This document shows positions 8,950-20,400 of a stretch of 64,000 bases of DNA, in pieces. The translations under genes were made by a program, and so were the position numbers. The notes beneath the pieces are model-generated. The model made no database searches and was not told the origin of the DNA. It saw only the letters and a program-made list of their open reading frames with translations. Every line of letters starts with the position of its first letter. The stretch's first letter is position 1. Origin of the DNA: Paenibacillus sp. DMB20 (GTDB taxonomy: Bacteria; Bacillota; Bacilli; Paenibacillales; Paenibacillaceae); contig NZ_LAZU01000037.1 of assembly GCF_000987955.1 (NCBI RefSeq), positions 248,001 through 312,000 on the forward strand. The letters run 5' to 3'.

Positions 8950-9687
8950 TCAAACCGTCTGGGCTTGTCGTCTTCCTTCCTCGATCAAACGGTAGGCACG
9001 CTCCACTTCAGCCTCGGTCGGGGAAGGAACCCCTTCCAAAGGATAGGTTTTGCCCAAAGCCTCCCATTTATATACGCCCATCTGGTGGTAAGGAAGAATT
9101 TCGAACTTCTCCACTCCACTCAAGGTGCCGATGAAGCGGCCCAGATTGAGCAGGTCTTCCTCTTCTTCGTGAATGCCGGGGACATACACGTGACGGATCC
9201 ACATTTTTCGTCCATTGTCGGACAGCCAGCGTGCCATTTTCAGCGTGCGCTCATTGGATTTCCCTGTCAGTTTGATATGCTTCTCGTCGTTGATATGCTT
9301 CAGGTCAAGCAGCACCAAATCGGTGTTTTCCAGGAGCTCCCGGATTTTATCCGGCTCGTTGTAGCCGTTGCTGTCGAGCGTGGTATGAAGGTTCCAGCGC
9401 CGCTTGGCTTCCTGGAATACTTGGGTCACGAACGGAAACTGCAGCGTCGGTTCTCCTCCCGAAACGGTCAGGCCGCCGCCGGAGGAACGATAGTAGGGAA
9501 GATAAGGCTCGATTTCAGCCAGAACCTCCGCCACCGTCATCTCCTGCCCCTCGTTCAGTCCCCAGGTATCCGGGTTGTGGCAATACTGGCACTTCAACAA
9601 GCATCCTTGCATGAAGAGGACAAAGCGGATACCCGGACCGTCCACCGTACCAAACGTTTCAAGCGAATGTACATGGCCTTTAATCAT
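8950..9687 (-). CDS. pflA: Pyruvate formate-lyase activating enzyme (radical SAM)
   Basis: A 245-aa radical SAM activase. The [4Fe-4S] ligand triad CxxxCxxC is at residues 29, 33 and 36 (GCLLKCQYCHNP). The SAM-binding GG motif is in VSGGEPTLQ. Length and N-terminus (GHVHSLETFGTVDGPGIRF) are typical of PflA. It uses SAM to place the glycyl radical on PflB under anaerobic conditions. It lies 78 bases downstream of pflB with its own AAAGGA RBS and ends at a strong terminator, so it is co-transcribed with pflB. Confidence 0.97.
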   Translation of the reverse strand: MIKGHVHSLETFGTVDGPGIRFVLFMQGCLLKCQYCHNPDTWGLNEGQEMTVAEVLAEIEPYLPYYRSSGGGLTVSGGEPTLQFPFVTQVFQEAKRRWNLHTTLDSNGYNEPDKIRELLENTDLVLLDLKHINDEKHIKLTGKSNERTLKMARWLSDNGRKMWIRHVYVPGIHEEEEDLLNLGRFIGTLSGVEKFEILPYHQMGVYKWEALGKTYPLEGVPSPTEAEVERAYRLIEEGRRQAQTV

Positions 9688-9765
9688 ATGATGTCATCCT
9701 TTCCGTATCCGCTTTGTTTCAGTCGAAAGCCGGACGTTGTTATTAAGATCCATTACCCTAGCTGA

Positions 9766-12024
9766 TTACATCGAACCGTGGAATGTGCGGTTGATGACAT
9801 CAAGCTGCTGCTCGCGGGTCAATTTGATGAAGTTGACGGCATATCCGGATACGCGGATCGTAAGCTGCGGATAGTTTTCCGGATGCTCCATGGCGTCCAT
9901 CAATTGCTCGCGGTCAAATACGTTGACGTTCAGGTGATGGGCCTTGCTGCCGAAATATCCGTCCATCATCGATACCAGGTTGTTTTCACGGATATCCTTC
10001 TCTTTGCCGAGCGCCTTAGGCACGATCGAGAATGTGTTCGAGATGCCGTCCAAGCTGTCCTCGTAAGGCAGTTTCGCTACCGAACTCAGGGATGCCAGCG
10101 CGCCTTTTTTGTCGCGGCCGTGCATTGGGTTCGCACCTGGGGCAAACGGTTCGCCCGCTTTGCGTCCGTCCGGAGTCGTACCCGTTTTCTTACCGTATAC
10201 CACGTTTGAGGTAATGGTCAGAATCGATTGGGTAGGCAAAGCGTTGCGGTATGCTTTATGCTTGCGGATCATGCTCATGAACGTTTCAACCAGTTCAACC
10301 GCAATGCTGTCGACGCGGTCATCGTTGTTGCCGTAGCAAGGGAATTCTCCCTCGATCTCAAAATCAACGGCGATGCCTTCCTCGTTGCGGATCGGTTTGA
10401 CTTTGGCGTACTTGATCGCGCTCAGGGAGTCCGCCGCTACCGACAAACCGGCGATGCCGCAAGCCATGGTGCGCAGGATGTCGCGGTCATGAAGCGCCAT
10501 TTCGATCCGTTCGTAAGAATATTTGTCATGCATATAGTGAATCACATTGAGTGTGTTCATGTAAAGCTTAGCCAACCACTCCATCATCGGCTTGAAGCGT
10601 TTCATCACTTCGTCGTATTCCAAAGTTTCCGCTGTGATCGCAGGATATTCAGGTCCAACCTGAGCGCCCGATTTTTCGTCGCGTCCGCCGTTGATCGCAT
10701 ACAGAAGAGCTTTGGCCAGGTTCGCACGCGCTCCGAAGAACTGCATTTGCTTACCGATTCTCATGGCCGATACGCAGCAGGCGATACCATAGTCGTCGCC
10801 ATAGATCGGACGCATCAGATCATCGTTTTCATACTGGATGGAGCTTGTTTCGATCGATACTTTTGCGCAGAATTTCTTAAAGCCTTCAGGCAGCTTTTCC
10901 GACCACAATACAGTCAGGTTTGGCTCCGGTGCAGGTCCCAGGTTGTACAAGGTATGCAGGAAGCGGAAACTGTTTTTCGTTACGCGGGTTTCCCCGTTGT
11001 TCGACATGCCGCCGATCGACTCCGTTACCCAGGTAGGGTCTCCGCTGAACAATTCGTTGTAGTCCGGCGTCCGGAGGAATTTCACGATCCGAAGCTTCAT
11101 GACGAAATGGTCGACCAGTTCCTGTGCCGTTTCTTCCGTCAGCGTTCCTTCCTCCAAATCGCGCTGAATGTAGATGTCGAGGAAAGAAGATACGCGGCCC
11201 AGGGACATAGCGGCACCGTTCTGTTCTTTAATGGCAGCCAGGTAACCGAAATACAGCCACTGGAATGCTTCTTTCGCCGTTGCAGCAGGCTTCGAGATAT
11301 CAAAGCCATGCATTTCCGCCATTTGTTTCAGTTCCTTGAGTGCGCGGATTTGTTCCGACAGCTCTTCGCGCAGACGGATTACGTCTTCGTCGATTACGTC
11401 CACTTCCAGGCTGTCGAGCTCTTTCATTTTATCTTTAATCAGGAAATCGATGCCGTACAAGGATACCCGGCGGTAATCGCCGATGATGCGGCCGCGGCCG
11501 TAAGCATCAGGCAAACCGGTGATGATGCCTGCCCGGCGGGCTGCTCTCATCTCGGAGGTATAAGCGTCGAAAACACCCTGGTTATGTGTTTTGCGAATGT
11601 GGGTAAACATGTCAACGATACCTTGAGGAAGCTCAAATCCGTAAGCGTTGCAAGCATCGATCATCATCCGGATGCCGCCAAACGGCTGAATGGAACGCTT
11701 GAACGGTTCATCGGTTTGTACGCCGACGACTTGCTCCTTCTCTTTATCCAGGTATCCCGGTTTGTGGGAAACGATGGTTGATGGTGTGTTAACGTCCACG
11801 TCCAGCACGCCGCCAGCTTCGCGTTCTTTCTTGGTCAGATCGGATACGATATCCCACAAAGCTTTCGTATTAGCGGTAGGACCGGCCAAAAAGTCATCCG
11901 AACCGTAATACGGATCAATATTCAAAGCGATAAAATCATTGACGTCTACGGCTCTAGCCCATTTCCCTGTTTTAAAGCCTCTCCAACCCGATTGTTTGTT
12001 CATTTCTTTTTCAATCACCGACAT
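9766..12024 (-). CDS. pflB: Formate C-acetyltransferase (pyruvate formate-lyase)
   Basis: A 752-aa glycyl radical enzyme converting pyruvate and CoA to acetyl-CoA and formate. The adjacent active-site cysteines are in GIACCVSAMRIG. The radical Gly is in RVSGYAVNF, about 26 residues from the C-terminus. The frame opens 13 codons earlier, but the ATG at 12024 has a GGAGGG site 9 bases away and gives the usual N-terminus MSVIEKEMNKQSGWRGF. The upstream 250 bases hold three Fnr-type palindromes and a well-placed -10 box, so anaerobic activation by the Fnr encoded at 24847 is likely. With AdhE it forms the ethanol branch of mixed-acid fermentation. Confidence 0.97.
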   Translation of the reverse strand: MSVIEKEMNKQSGWRGFKTGKWARAVDVNDFIALNIDPYYGSDDFLAGPTANTKALWDIVSDLTKKEREAGGVLDVDVNTPSTIVSHKPGYLDKEKEQVVGVQTDEPFKRSIQPFGGIRMMIDACNAYGFELPQGIVDMFTHIRKTHNQGVFDAYTSEMRAARRAGIITGLPDAYGRGRIIGDYRRVSLYGIDFLIKDKMKELDSLEVDVIDEDVIRLREELSEQIRALKELKQMAEMHGFDISKPAATAKEAFQWLYFGYLAAIKEQNGAAMSLGRVSSFLDIYIQRDLEEGTLTEETAQELVDHFVMKLRIVKFLRTPDYNELFSGDPTWVTESIGGMSNNGETRVTKNSFRFLHTLYNLGPAPEPNLTVLWSEKLPEGFKKFCAKVSIETSSIQYENDDLMRPIYGDDYGIACCVSAMRIGKQMQFFGARANLAKALLYAINGGRDEKSGAQVGPEYPAITAETLEYDEVMKRFKPMMEWLAKLYMNTLNVIHYMHDKYSYERIEMALHDRDILRTMACGIAGLSVAADSLSAIKYAKVKPIRNEEGIAVDFEIEGEFPCYGNNDDRVDSIAVELVETFMSMIRKHKAYRNALPTQSILTITSNVVYGKKTGTTPDGRKAGEPFAPGANPMHGRDKKGALASLSSVAKLPYEDSLDGISNTFSIVPKALGKEKDIRENNLVSMMDGYFGSKAHHLNVNVFDREQLMDAMEHPENYPQLTIRVSGYAVNFIKLTREQQLDVINRTFHGSM

Positions 12025-12111
12025 CTCTTTGATCCCTCCATTTTTGTTCTGTTGCTGAGGCACGAACCCGGTGTCTTCCGGTGTTCATGTCCGCCATCCC
12101 AGATCAATAAA

Positions 12112-12127
12112 TGTGACACATTTCACA
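12112..12127 (-). promoter_or_regulatory. Fnr box, perfect palindrome, proximal pflB site
   Basis: TGTGACACATTTCACA matches TGTGA-N6-TCACA perfectly, about 90 bases upstream of the pflB ATG. Only weak -10 candidates lie downstream, so it may serve a second promoter or modulate the distal one. Confidence 0.75.
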
Positions 12128-12210
12128 ATCTTTGGTGTGCTTACCTCCAGCTGTGGCTCTCGCTGGTGAAGCTGTAAGAATTATTATCTGAGATTGTTTT
12201 TACATATTTA

Positions 12211-12273
12211 TTGTAGTTCCTTTTTCTGAAAACAGCTGTGACAAACATCACTTCTATGTGATATTTGTCACGT
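12211..12273 (-). promoter_or_regulatory. Fnr-activated distal pflB promoter with tandem Fnr boxes
   Basis: A -10 TACAAT lies at 12211-12216, predicting a start near 12204. TGTGACAAACATCACT (12238-12253, read on the plus strand) is centred 41.5 bases upstream of that start. TGTGATATTTGTCACG (12258-12273) is centred at about -61.5. These are the standard class II and class I activator positions, each with one mismatch to the consensus. No -35 match is evident, consistent with an activator-dependent promoter. Confidence 0.75.
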
Positions 12274-12311
12274 GCTGATTCTTCAAATTGAGCGGATATT
12301 TAATGAAGAAA

Positions 12312-13616
12312 TTATGCAGGATGATCATCGCGAAGATCATTGAAACGCTCCATGACGCTCCTAAGTTCACTCGAAAGATTGCTCAGCAATTCCGATGCAT
12401 CCATGATTTGTTTCATCGTTGAATGATGCTCCTCGACCGCTTGGGTCACGTTTTTCATTTCCTTCAGGGTCTTGTCGGCGATGTCCTCTGTTTTTCGCAT
12501 TCCGTCGGTCAGCTGCTCGGAGCTGGCCGCAATCTCTTCGACCGCGGAGGAAACATCCTGCATTTGCCCTGCCACTTCTCCGATGGAAAGCTGAATGAAT
12601 TCGAACGAGTTGCCGGCATCATTCACGGCTTTAAGTCCTCCGGCTACTTCCCGGGCAACCTGTTCGGAAGATGCTACCGTCTCTTCGGTTTCTATCTGAA
12701 TGACCGAGATGACGCGAGCCACCTGTTTCGCGGATTCGGCAGACTGTTCCGCCAATTTCCGAACTTCGCCGGCAATCACGGAAAATCCTTTACCTTCATC
12801 GCCTACGCGCGAAGCTTCGATCGCTGCATTCAGTGCAAGCAAATGGGTTTGCTCGGCAATTTCCGTAATAATCGTAATAAAGGAGCGAATCTCCTTCGAG
12901 CTTTCCCGAAGATTGTTGATTTTCTTCACCAGGGAACCGACGGTTTCGCTTATGGAATCCATCCGCTCCATCGCGCTCCGGATGGCATGCTGCCCATCGG
13001 CCGTTTTCGATGAGGATTCGTTGGCTGCGGTCGCTGCTTCATCGGCACTTTCCGCTATATGTTGAATGGCATTGGTTACGTCTTCAAGCGTTCGCGAGCT
13101 TATCCGAATCATTTCCGCCTGTTGTTCGGATTCCGCCGATACGCCAAGGGTGGACTCTTTTATCATGTCGCTCACGTAATAACCCATGTCCGCGCTCATT
13201 TTAACCGTATCGCCGGTTTCCAAAAGATGATCGATATGCTTATCTACCTGATCGGAAAGTTCCTTGTACTGTACGGAAATTTGTTGAAAGCTCTGGAACA
13301 TGTCCTTCAGAACTCCGTCGCCGGACAGCTGTATTTCATCCTCTTGCAAATCGCCGCTTACAGCCCGTTTAATGTAGGATGCCAATTGGTGCAAGTCTTT
13401 TTCAGACTGATCGGCAATCCTTTTTAAAAGCCAAAATGAGATAAAATACCCGGAAAGTACGGCCAACGCAAGACTGATGACGAAACCGGCCCATACCGGA
13501 AGGCCGATCAAAAAGCAAAGCAGATTGATGATGGCGACCGCCCCGGTAAACATCGCGGCGCTTCTTAGTCCAATCGATTTGTATGGTAACTGTTTGTTCT
13601 CGTTGTAGTAATTCAT
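12312..13616 (-). CDS. Methyl-accepting chemotaxis protein without a large extracellular sensor
   Basis: A 434-aa chemoreceptor. Two closely spaced hydrophobic helices (about residues 22-40 and 44-70) are followed directly by a cytoplasmic part with a HAMP-like linker. A long coiled-coil signalling domain contains the conserved hairpin tip EIAEQTHLLALNAAIEASR and EVRKLAEQSAESAKQV. The two helices leave no room for a periplasmic-type ligand domain, so it probably senses membrane state, redox or a cytosolic partner. It is not obviously co-transcribed with pflB, because 290 bases and the Fnr-controlled promoters separate them. Confidence 0.9.
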   Translation of the reverse strand: MNYYNENKQLPYKSIGLRSAAMFTGAVAIINLLCFLIGLPVWAGFVISLALAVLSGYFISFWLLKRIADQSEKDLHQLASYIKRAVSGDLQEDEIQLSGDGVLKDMFQSFQQISVQYKELSDQVDKHIDHLLETGDTVKMSADMGYYVSDMIKESTLGVSAESEQQAEMIRISSRTLEDVTNAIQHIAESADEAATAANESSSKTADGQHAIRSAMERMDSISETVGSLVKKINNLRESSKEIRSFITIITEIAEQTHLLALNAAIEASRVGDEGKGFSVIAGEVRKLAEQSAESAKQVARVISVIQIETEETVASSEQVAREVAGGLKAVNDAGNSFEFIQLSIGEVAGQMQDVSSAVEEIAASSEQLTDGMRKTEDIADKTLKEMKNVTQAVEEHHSTMKQIMDASELLSNLSSELRSVMERFNDLRDDHPA

Positions 13617-13650
13617 CGAGGTTATTTCTACACCTGCCTTTTTAGAGGTA

Positions 13651-13840
13651 GTTCAAAAAGTCAACTTTTGATCACGAAGTGAAGCAGGAAATGGAATCGA
13701 CACCGAATCTTGAATTCAGCTCAAATGTTTCCGCGGGAAACATACATCGTAAGCATGCTCGCGTAGGTTCTGCCTACGCTCCCTTCCTCACTCCCTAGCT
13801 TCATCCAACCTTCTCGGTGCTCAAACTCGACTTTTTGAAC
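13651..13840. repeat. 190-bp MITE/REP-like element with terminal inverted repeats
   Basis: The ends are GTTCAAAAAGTCAA (13651-13664) and TCGACTTTTTGAAC (13827-13840), inverted repeats matching at 13 of 14 positions. The interior contains further palindromes: GTTTCCGCGGGAAAC near 13727-13741 and GCGTAGG-TTCTG-CCTACGC near 13761-13779. There is no coding capacity. It sits between the chemoreceptor gene and the small orphan gene. The structure suggests a non-autonomous transposable element or a folded intergenic repeat. No second copy was noticed in this window. Confidence 0.6.
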
Positions 13841-13899
13841 ACGCACTTTAAGAGAACCGCTTCCGCCTTATGATCGGAACGGGACTGATTTACAGAAAT

Positions 13900-13925
13900 G
13901 CGCCCGATGCAAGTACAACGGGCGC
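13900..13925 (-). terminator. Terminator-like hairpin after the 114-aa gene
   Basis: A GCGCCCG / CGGGCGC stem with a 12-base loop lies just beyond the stop at 13938. The minus strand continues ATTTCTGT, a weak T-rich tail. Confidence 0.55.
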
Positions 13926-13937
13926 GTTTTGATGGGA

Positions 13938-14282
13938 TTAACCTCTAAGGTATGATTCCGCCTCTTCCATTTTTTCGAAAGATTCAACTACCTCGCCGAA
14001 CATCCGTCTCATCTGGAGTTTGGAAATGGCCGAACCGGTGTAGTATGCCCATTTCGATAAGCCCTTCTGTACGGAAAGCTCACCGAGCGGGCCTAAGTCT
14101 GCCGCAACATCCGGAGTGAACAATTTCCCTTCGCTCAAATCGGTCAGGCCGGTAAATCCGGGTTTCACCTTTTCGAGTACTTTGGTGTAATCGTCGATGT
14201 ATTGCTGCACGTTCTCCTTTGTGATTTCGTTTACCTTGACGATGATTCGATTCATTGACGCATCATAATTGATCGTATACAT
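13938..14282 (-). CDS. Small conserved-looking protein of unknown function (SpoIIAA/STAS-like length)
   Basis: A 114-aa soluble protein beginning MYTINYDASMNRIIVKVNEIT. The alternation of short beta strands and helices, and the length, resemble SpoIIAA-like/STAS folds (cf. FTGLTDLSEGK in the middle). I cannot assign it by motif. The RBS GGAGGTTAAG is good. It stands alone between the repeat element and the peptide synthetase, with its own terminator-like hairpin. Whether it belongs with the chemoreceptor is unknown. Confidence 0.6.
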   Translation of the reverse strand: MYTINYDASMNRIIVKVNEITKENVQQYIDDYTKVLEKVKPGFTGLTDLSEGKLFTPDVAADLGPLGELSVQKGLSKWAYYTGSAISKLQMRRMFGEVVESFEKMEEAESYLRG

Positions 14283-14428
14283 GTCTTAACCTCCGTTGTT
14301 TGGTAGATTGATAGTCTCTATAGAAAAGAGTAAACAAAATTGCGGGTTTTGTAAAGAATTATTTGTCATAATTTGAAGAATTATGTCGAATTTGAATTAT
14401 AATGTCGAATTTTAAATTTGTTCAAAAA

Positions 14429-17400
14429 TTATAAATATCCGACTTCCTTGCAAAATTCAAACATTCTCTCTATTTTTACCCGGTCTAACTTGGGCCACTC
14501 GAAACCGAGTTTCGATAGGACAAAGTCGGTCTTCGATGAGTGAATGTCGAACATGGTCGACAGGGCAGTTTCTTCCATCCACCCGTAATGCAGCATGATG
14601 TTTTGAATGGCTTCTTTCAAAAAGTCATCTTCATAGTGCAGATAAAGATAGTCTACAAATTCCTCGAAAGGTACCAATCGAACCGGAAGATCCAGCGAAT
14701 TGTCCTGCAAAACTTTCCCCACAACCGTATCGTGAGGATTCGCCAGGTGGAAAACCTCGTTTCTCAATGCCCGGCAATCCGCAAGCAATATCGCCGCCCT
14801 GCTGATATAATCCACAAATGAAAAATCGATGGCCTGATCGTCTATGGGTGCCGTACCCAGCTCCAGGAATGACTTTATCGTTGTATAGAAAGCATTGTCG
14901 GCAATGTTCTCCTGAAAGCGGCCCGTTTCCGAATGGAACACGATATTGCCCAGCCGATAAATATTCGTGGCGATTCCTTTTACTCGCGCGTCCATCACGA
15001 GCCGCTCCGCCTCGAACTTGGTCTTGGCATAATAGTTTTCGAACTGCTGTCCGACATCAAGATCATATTCGGTAAAGCAAACTTGCCCTTTCCCTTCAAC
15101 AACCCCCGTCGCGACGCCGAGCGTGGACATGTGGTGCATATCCTTCTTTTTGCCTGATGCCGCAAAATCGAGAAGATAAGCCGTAGCGGTTACGTTCTGA
15201 AGTTCGAAATCCTCGTAACTGCCATAATGCTTGACGTTTGCAGCTGCGTGGAAGACGGCATCCGTCTTGTCGGCAAGCTCTTGATAGCAGGCATCCGACA
15301 AGCCGAGATTCTCCTGGGTCAGATCGCCGGCATAAACGAAAATTCGATTTTTATGCCGCTCAAACCAATCGGATCCAAAATAGAATTCACACTTCCCGCG
15401 GAGTCTTTCGTATGCCGAGCCGTCGGATCCAGCCCTAACGATGGCGTGCACGTTCCAATCCTTCAGCGTCATGGCTTCGGACAGTAAATGAGCGCCCAAA
15501 TAACCCGTTGCTCCCGTCAACAACACTTCGCCGTAACCGTTGATCGCCTTGAAATCCGTCTCCTCGTAATCGCCCAAACGCTTCATGTACTCATCTTTTT
15601 CCGCTGAAAAATCGATATGCTCCGACAATTGCCGAGACTGCTTGACCTTCTCCAGCAGCGTTTTCAGGTGATTGGACCTCGGCCTGATGTGCGCCGCCAA
15701 GTCTCCGAGAGTCTGGTATGCGAAAATATCGTTCATCCGAATCTCGAACTGTTTCTGAAGCCTTGCTACGACTATGGTCGCCTTTAGGGAATGGCCTCCA
15801 ACCTCAAAGAAATTGTCATGGACCCCAACCCGGTCGAGTTGAAGAACTTCTTGCCAGACTTCAGCGACGGCCAGCTCATTATCCGTGGACGGGGCAACGA
15901 ACGATACGCTCCGGCTTTCAACCCTATCCGGTTCCGGCAGTGCCTTTCTGTCGATTTTTCCATTGGGCGTAAGAGGCATGTTCGCCAATTGCACGAAATA
16001 GGACGGAATCATATAGTCAGGCAATTCCCTTCCGATATGTTCCCGCAGCTCGCTGACCGTCAGTTCCCTTTCGGCCACGAAATAAGAACACAAATATTTG
16101 CCGCCCTTGTCGTCATCCTTGGCGATAACAATCGTTTCCGTCACGTTCGGATGGTTCAGGAGACAGTTTTCGACCTCTCCAAGCTCAATCCGAAAACCGC
16201 GAATTTTTACTTGATGGTCTAACCGGCCCAGAAACTCTATCGTTCCCTCGGGAGTCCACCTCGCCAAATCTCCCGTTTTATACATTCGTTCACCCGGGGC
16301 AAACGGATTCGGCAAGTAGCGTTCCCTCGTCATCTCCTCATTGTTGTAATACCCCCGACCGACATTATGCCCCGCAATGTGGAGTTCTCCGGCAACGCCG
16401 GCCGGCTGCGGGTGCAAAGAATCGTTCAAAATGTAAATTTGCGTATTGGCAATCGGTTTTCCGATCGGCGGCAGCTCAGGAATTATACCGTTCGGATCGA
16501 TGGTATGGGCCGTGACGACATGAGTTTCCGACGGGCCGTAATGATTATGCAAAAAGACGCCGTAGCGCTGAAGATGAGTCCTGAACTTCTCCGGAACGAT
16601 CAGCTGCTCGCCGGCTGTAATCACATGCTTCACCGAAGAAGGGAATCGGTCGGCGTACTCTTTTTCGTTCAAAATGAACTTGAGGAATGACACCGGCATG
16701 AATAAGATCTCGATGTTTCGTTCCTCGATAAAGGAAAGAAGATCCCCCACGCTCATCCGAAGTTCGTTCGTGATGAGATGCAGGGTTCCGCCGGAAGCAA
16801 GCGTCGACCATATCTCTTGCGAGCAAACATCGAAACTGATCGTCGTGAATTGAAGCACATTACCGCCGTAATCAACGTTTGTATGGTTATACACGTGATG
16901 GAGCAGGTTGACGATATTCCGATGCTCGATCATGACACCCTTCGGCTTACCCGTTGTCCCTGACGTGTAAATCACATAAAGAAGGTCTTCCGGTTTGTTC
17001 GCGTTTGGCAAATTCGAAGAGCGTTCGCTGTATGCCTCATCCCGGTCAATCAGCAGCGTTTCGCCGGAAAATGCAACTTTCCCGGATTGCTCGCCTTGGG
17101 TAAGAAGCAGTTTGGTATTGCTGTTTTCCAGCATATAAACGATACGTTCCTCCGGATATTCCGGGTCAATCGGGACATAGGCTCCGCCAGCTTTCAGAAT
17201 GGCCAGCAGCCCGATAATCATCTCGAAAGAGCGCCCGGCCATGAGCCCGACCACCTGGTCCGAGGTTACGCCTTTGCTTCGGAGCGTATGAGCCAATCGG
17301 TTAGCCCGTTCGTTGAGCTCGCGATAGGTCATGGACCTCTCTCCGAACACGAGGGCATCCTTGTCCGGCGTCCGCTCGACCTGTTCTTCGAAGAGGCCAT

Positions 17401-20400
17401 GGATCGTCATGTCCATCCGGTATGATGATTCCGTCTGGTTCAGTCGGTTAACGACATGGTCAAAATCGCTCTCGCTCATCATGGAAAGCTCGCTGATCGA
17501 TTTGTCCGGGTTGCCGGTTGCATCGGAAAGCAGCCGAACGAAACGTTCCCCGAAAACTTCAATATCCGCCCTGTCAAATAATTCGGTGCAATATTGCAAG
17601 TGGATGCGAACGGCCGACTCTTCTTCCGTGATGTCAACCATCAAATCGTATTTCGATATCGGGTGGATATAAGGGAACAAATCCACTTTCGAGCCCTCGA
17701 GCTTCAACTCCAGTTTCCCCGTATTTTGCATGACGAACAGCGTGTCGAACAATAAATTGCGGCTCGGGTCGCGCGGGATATTGAGCGAGCGAACCAGTTC
17801 TTCCAAGTCATAATCCTGATACTCGAAGGTGTTGAACAAAACCGTTTTGACTTCTTGTAAAAACGAAGCGAACGTCTTGCTCTTCTCCGGATAGCAGCGC
17901 ACCGGCATCGTGTTCACGAACATGCCGATGGAAGCCTGTATCTCTTCCCGCATTCTTCCTGCAAGCGGAACCCCCGTGATCATGTCTTCCTGGTTCGTGT
18001 ACCGGAAAAGAAGGGCATGATAAGCGGCGAAGAGCACCATGTATGTCGTTGTTCCCGTGTTTGCCGCAAATCGCTTAAGCCTGCCCGTCAATAAGGCGTC
18101 AAGCTCTAAAGTCACGGTATCGCCATCATAACTTTGCTTCGGCGGTCGAACCTTCGATATCGGAAGCTGCAGGACCGGCAATTCTCCCGCAAGCGTTTGT
18201 TTCCAGTACTGTTCCGGCTCCCCAAAACGCATACGGCTGCCGGTTTCATTCTGCCAAACAGCGAAATCCGCAAATCCGACAGGCAGCTCCGGGAGTGCCT
18301 CGCCGTGATAAAGCTTCGATAATTCCTCAAAGAAAATATTTGCAGAGACTCCGTCCACAACGATATGGTGAAAATCAACCAAAAGCACGGTACGGCCGTC
18401 CGACTCGCACTCGACAAGATACGCCCGCATCAAAGGCGCCTTGGTTAAATCAAAGGGTTGGATCAGGGAGCCTATTTCTTCGTTGATACGACTTTCAGAA
18501 ACCGCCCTTTTATGCAGTTGGAACGATACAGCGTCAGCGCTGCGGACACGCTGTACAACCTTGTCTTTATCCCAATGGAATGAAGTTCGAAACGCATCAT
18601 GCCTGGCAATCATTTCCCGGAATGCCCGCTCAAGCCGTTCCGTATTCACATTTCCTTCGATCCGCATCGTGAAAGGCGCATTATAAGCGGTTCCCACCTG
18701 CTCCATCTGCTCAATAAAGTAGAGGCGGCGCTGTGCCGAGGATAGCGGGTATACGCCGTCTCGTTTGGCTTTTTGGATGGGAGGAAGGGTTGCTTGAACC
18801 GGGACCGCTTCATTTTCATCCTCTGAATTATTCTTCTTGCCTTGAAGAATCCACTCTGCCTGCTCGCGGACGGTTGGCCGTTCAAACAGGACCGGGACCG
18901 GAATCCGCACGCCAAAGCGGCGTTCCAATTTGACCTGAAGAACAGCGGCTTTCAGGGAATCTCCCCCCGTCATGAAAAACGATTCGCAAGCGCCGACCCG
19001 TTCTGTCCCAAGCACCTCCTGCCAGAATGCAGCGACAGCCTCTTCGGTTTCCCCTTCGGGGGCGACGTAATTCTCTTCCCGGCCCTGATGAACGGACGGT
19101 AACGGCAGAGCCCTGCGATCTATTTTCCCGTTAGAGGTTAAAGGCATTTCGTTCAATTGCACAAGCTTAGCCGGTACCATGTAATCCGGTAACCGTTCGG
19201 CTAAAAAAGCCGCAACATCGTCGTATGGAATCTCCCGATCCGCCACGAAGTATCCGCATAAATATTTCGATCCGGAAGCATCTTCCAAATCGATGACTAT
19301 GGTATCGGAAACTCCTTCAATCTGCATTAATCGGTGTTCGATCTCTCCGATTTCGATTCGAAAGCCCCTGATTTTCACTTGGTGGTCGATTCGCCCCAAA
19401 AACTCGATGGTCCCTTGCTCCGTCCACCTCGCCAAATCGCCTGTCCGGTACATTCGTTCACCCCCGGCGAGCGGGCTGGCTGCAAATTTTTCACGGGTCA
19501 GCTCGGGCTGGTTTAAATACCCCCTTGCAAGTCCTGCGCCGGCCACGCATAGCTCGCCGGGTATGCCTATCGGCTGCGGATGCCCGTAAGCGTCAACGAT
19601 GTAAATCCGGGAGTTGGCTATAGGGTACCCGATCGGGATGTTCTCCGACAGTTCCGTGACGGGATAGACTGTCGTTACCACCGTGTTTTCCGTCGGCCCG
19701 TAGCAATTGTACAATGTGTAATTTTGCTTCCGGTATGATTTGAGTTTATCCCCGCCTGTGAGCAAAATACGCAATGTCGGATTGTCCCAGGACATAAACT
19801 GCTCGCAGAACTGCGTCGGCAGGAACCCGATCGTGATGCCGTTTTCCTTAAAATGGCGTTGCAGTTGATTCGCGTCGAGCCGCAATGTATCCGGTATTAC
19901 ATGAATTTCCGCGCCAGCCATCAAGTACGGGAATATTTCCCATACGGAAGCGTCAAATCCGAAGCCCGCATATTTAATCGCTTTGTCCTTCTCGGTTACG
20001 CCAAATTCATGGATATGCCAGGTACACAGGTTAACGAGCGAACGATGCTCGACCATAACGCCTTTCGGCCTGCCCGTAGATCCGGAAGTATAAATGACAT
20101 AAGCTAAATTATCGGACCCTGCATGGGAAAAGCCAAGAGAAGTTTCGTTACTCCATTCATGGGTTGCCGCAACGGAGGCATTGACGAATTCACCGGCATA
20201 TTGAACCCGACGATCCAGTTCGACACCCGGTACGAGTAAGCACAGCCTCGAATCGCTGTCTTTAAGCATGTAAGAAATGCGCTCGGCCGGATAAGCCGGA
20301 TCGATCGGCAAGTAAGCCGCTCCCGTCTTCAGGATCGCCAGCAGGCCAACAATCATTTCCAGTGAGGGTGGAGCGATGATACCGACAATTTGTTCCGGAC

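Noticed and set aside
10228..11781. A 517-codon frame opposite pflB
   Set aside because: Mirror of the conserved pflB coding sequence. Its composition is unlike a real protein.
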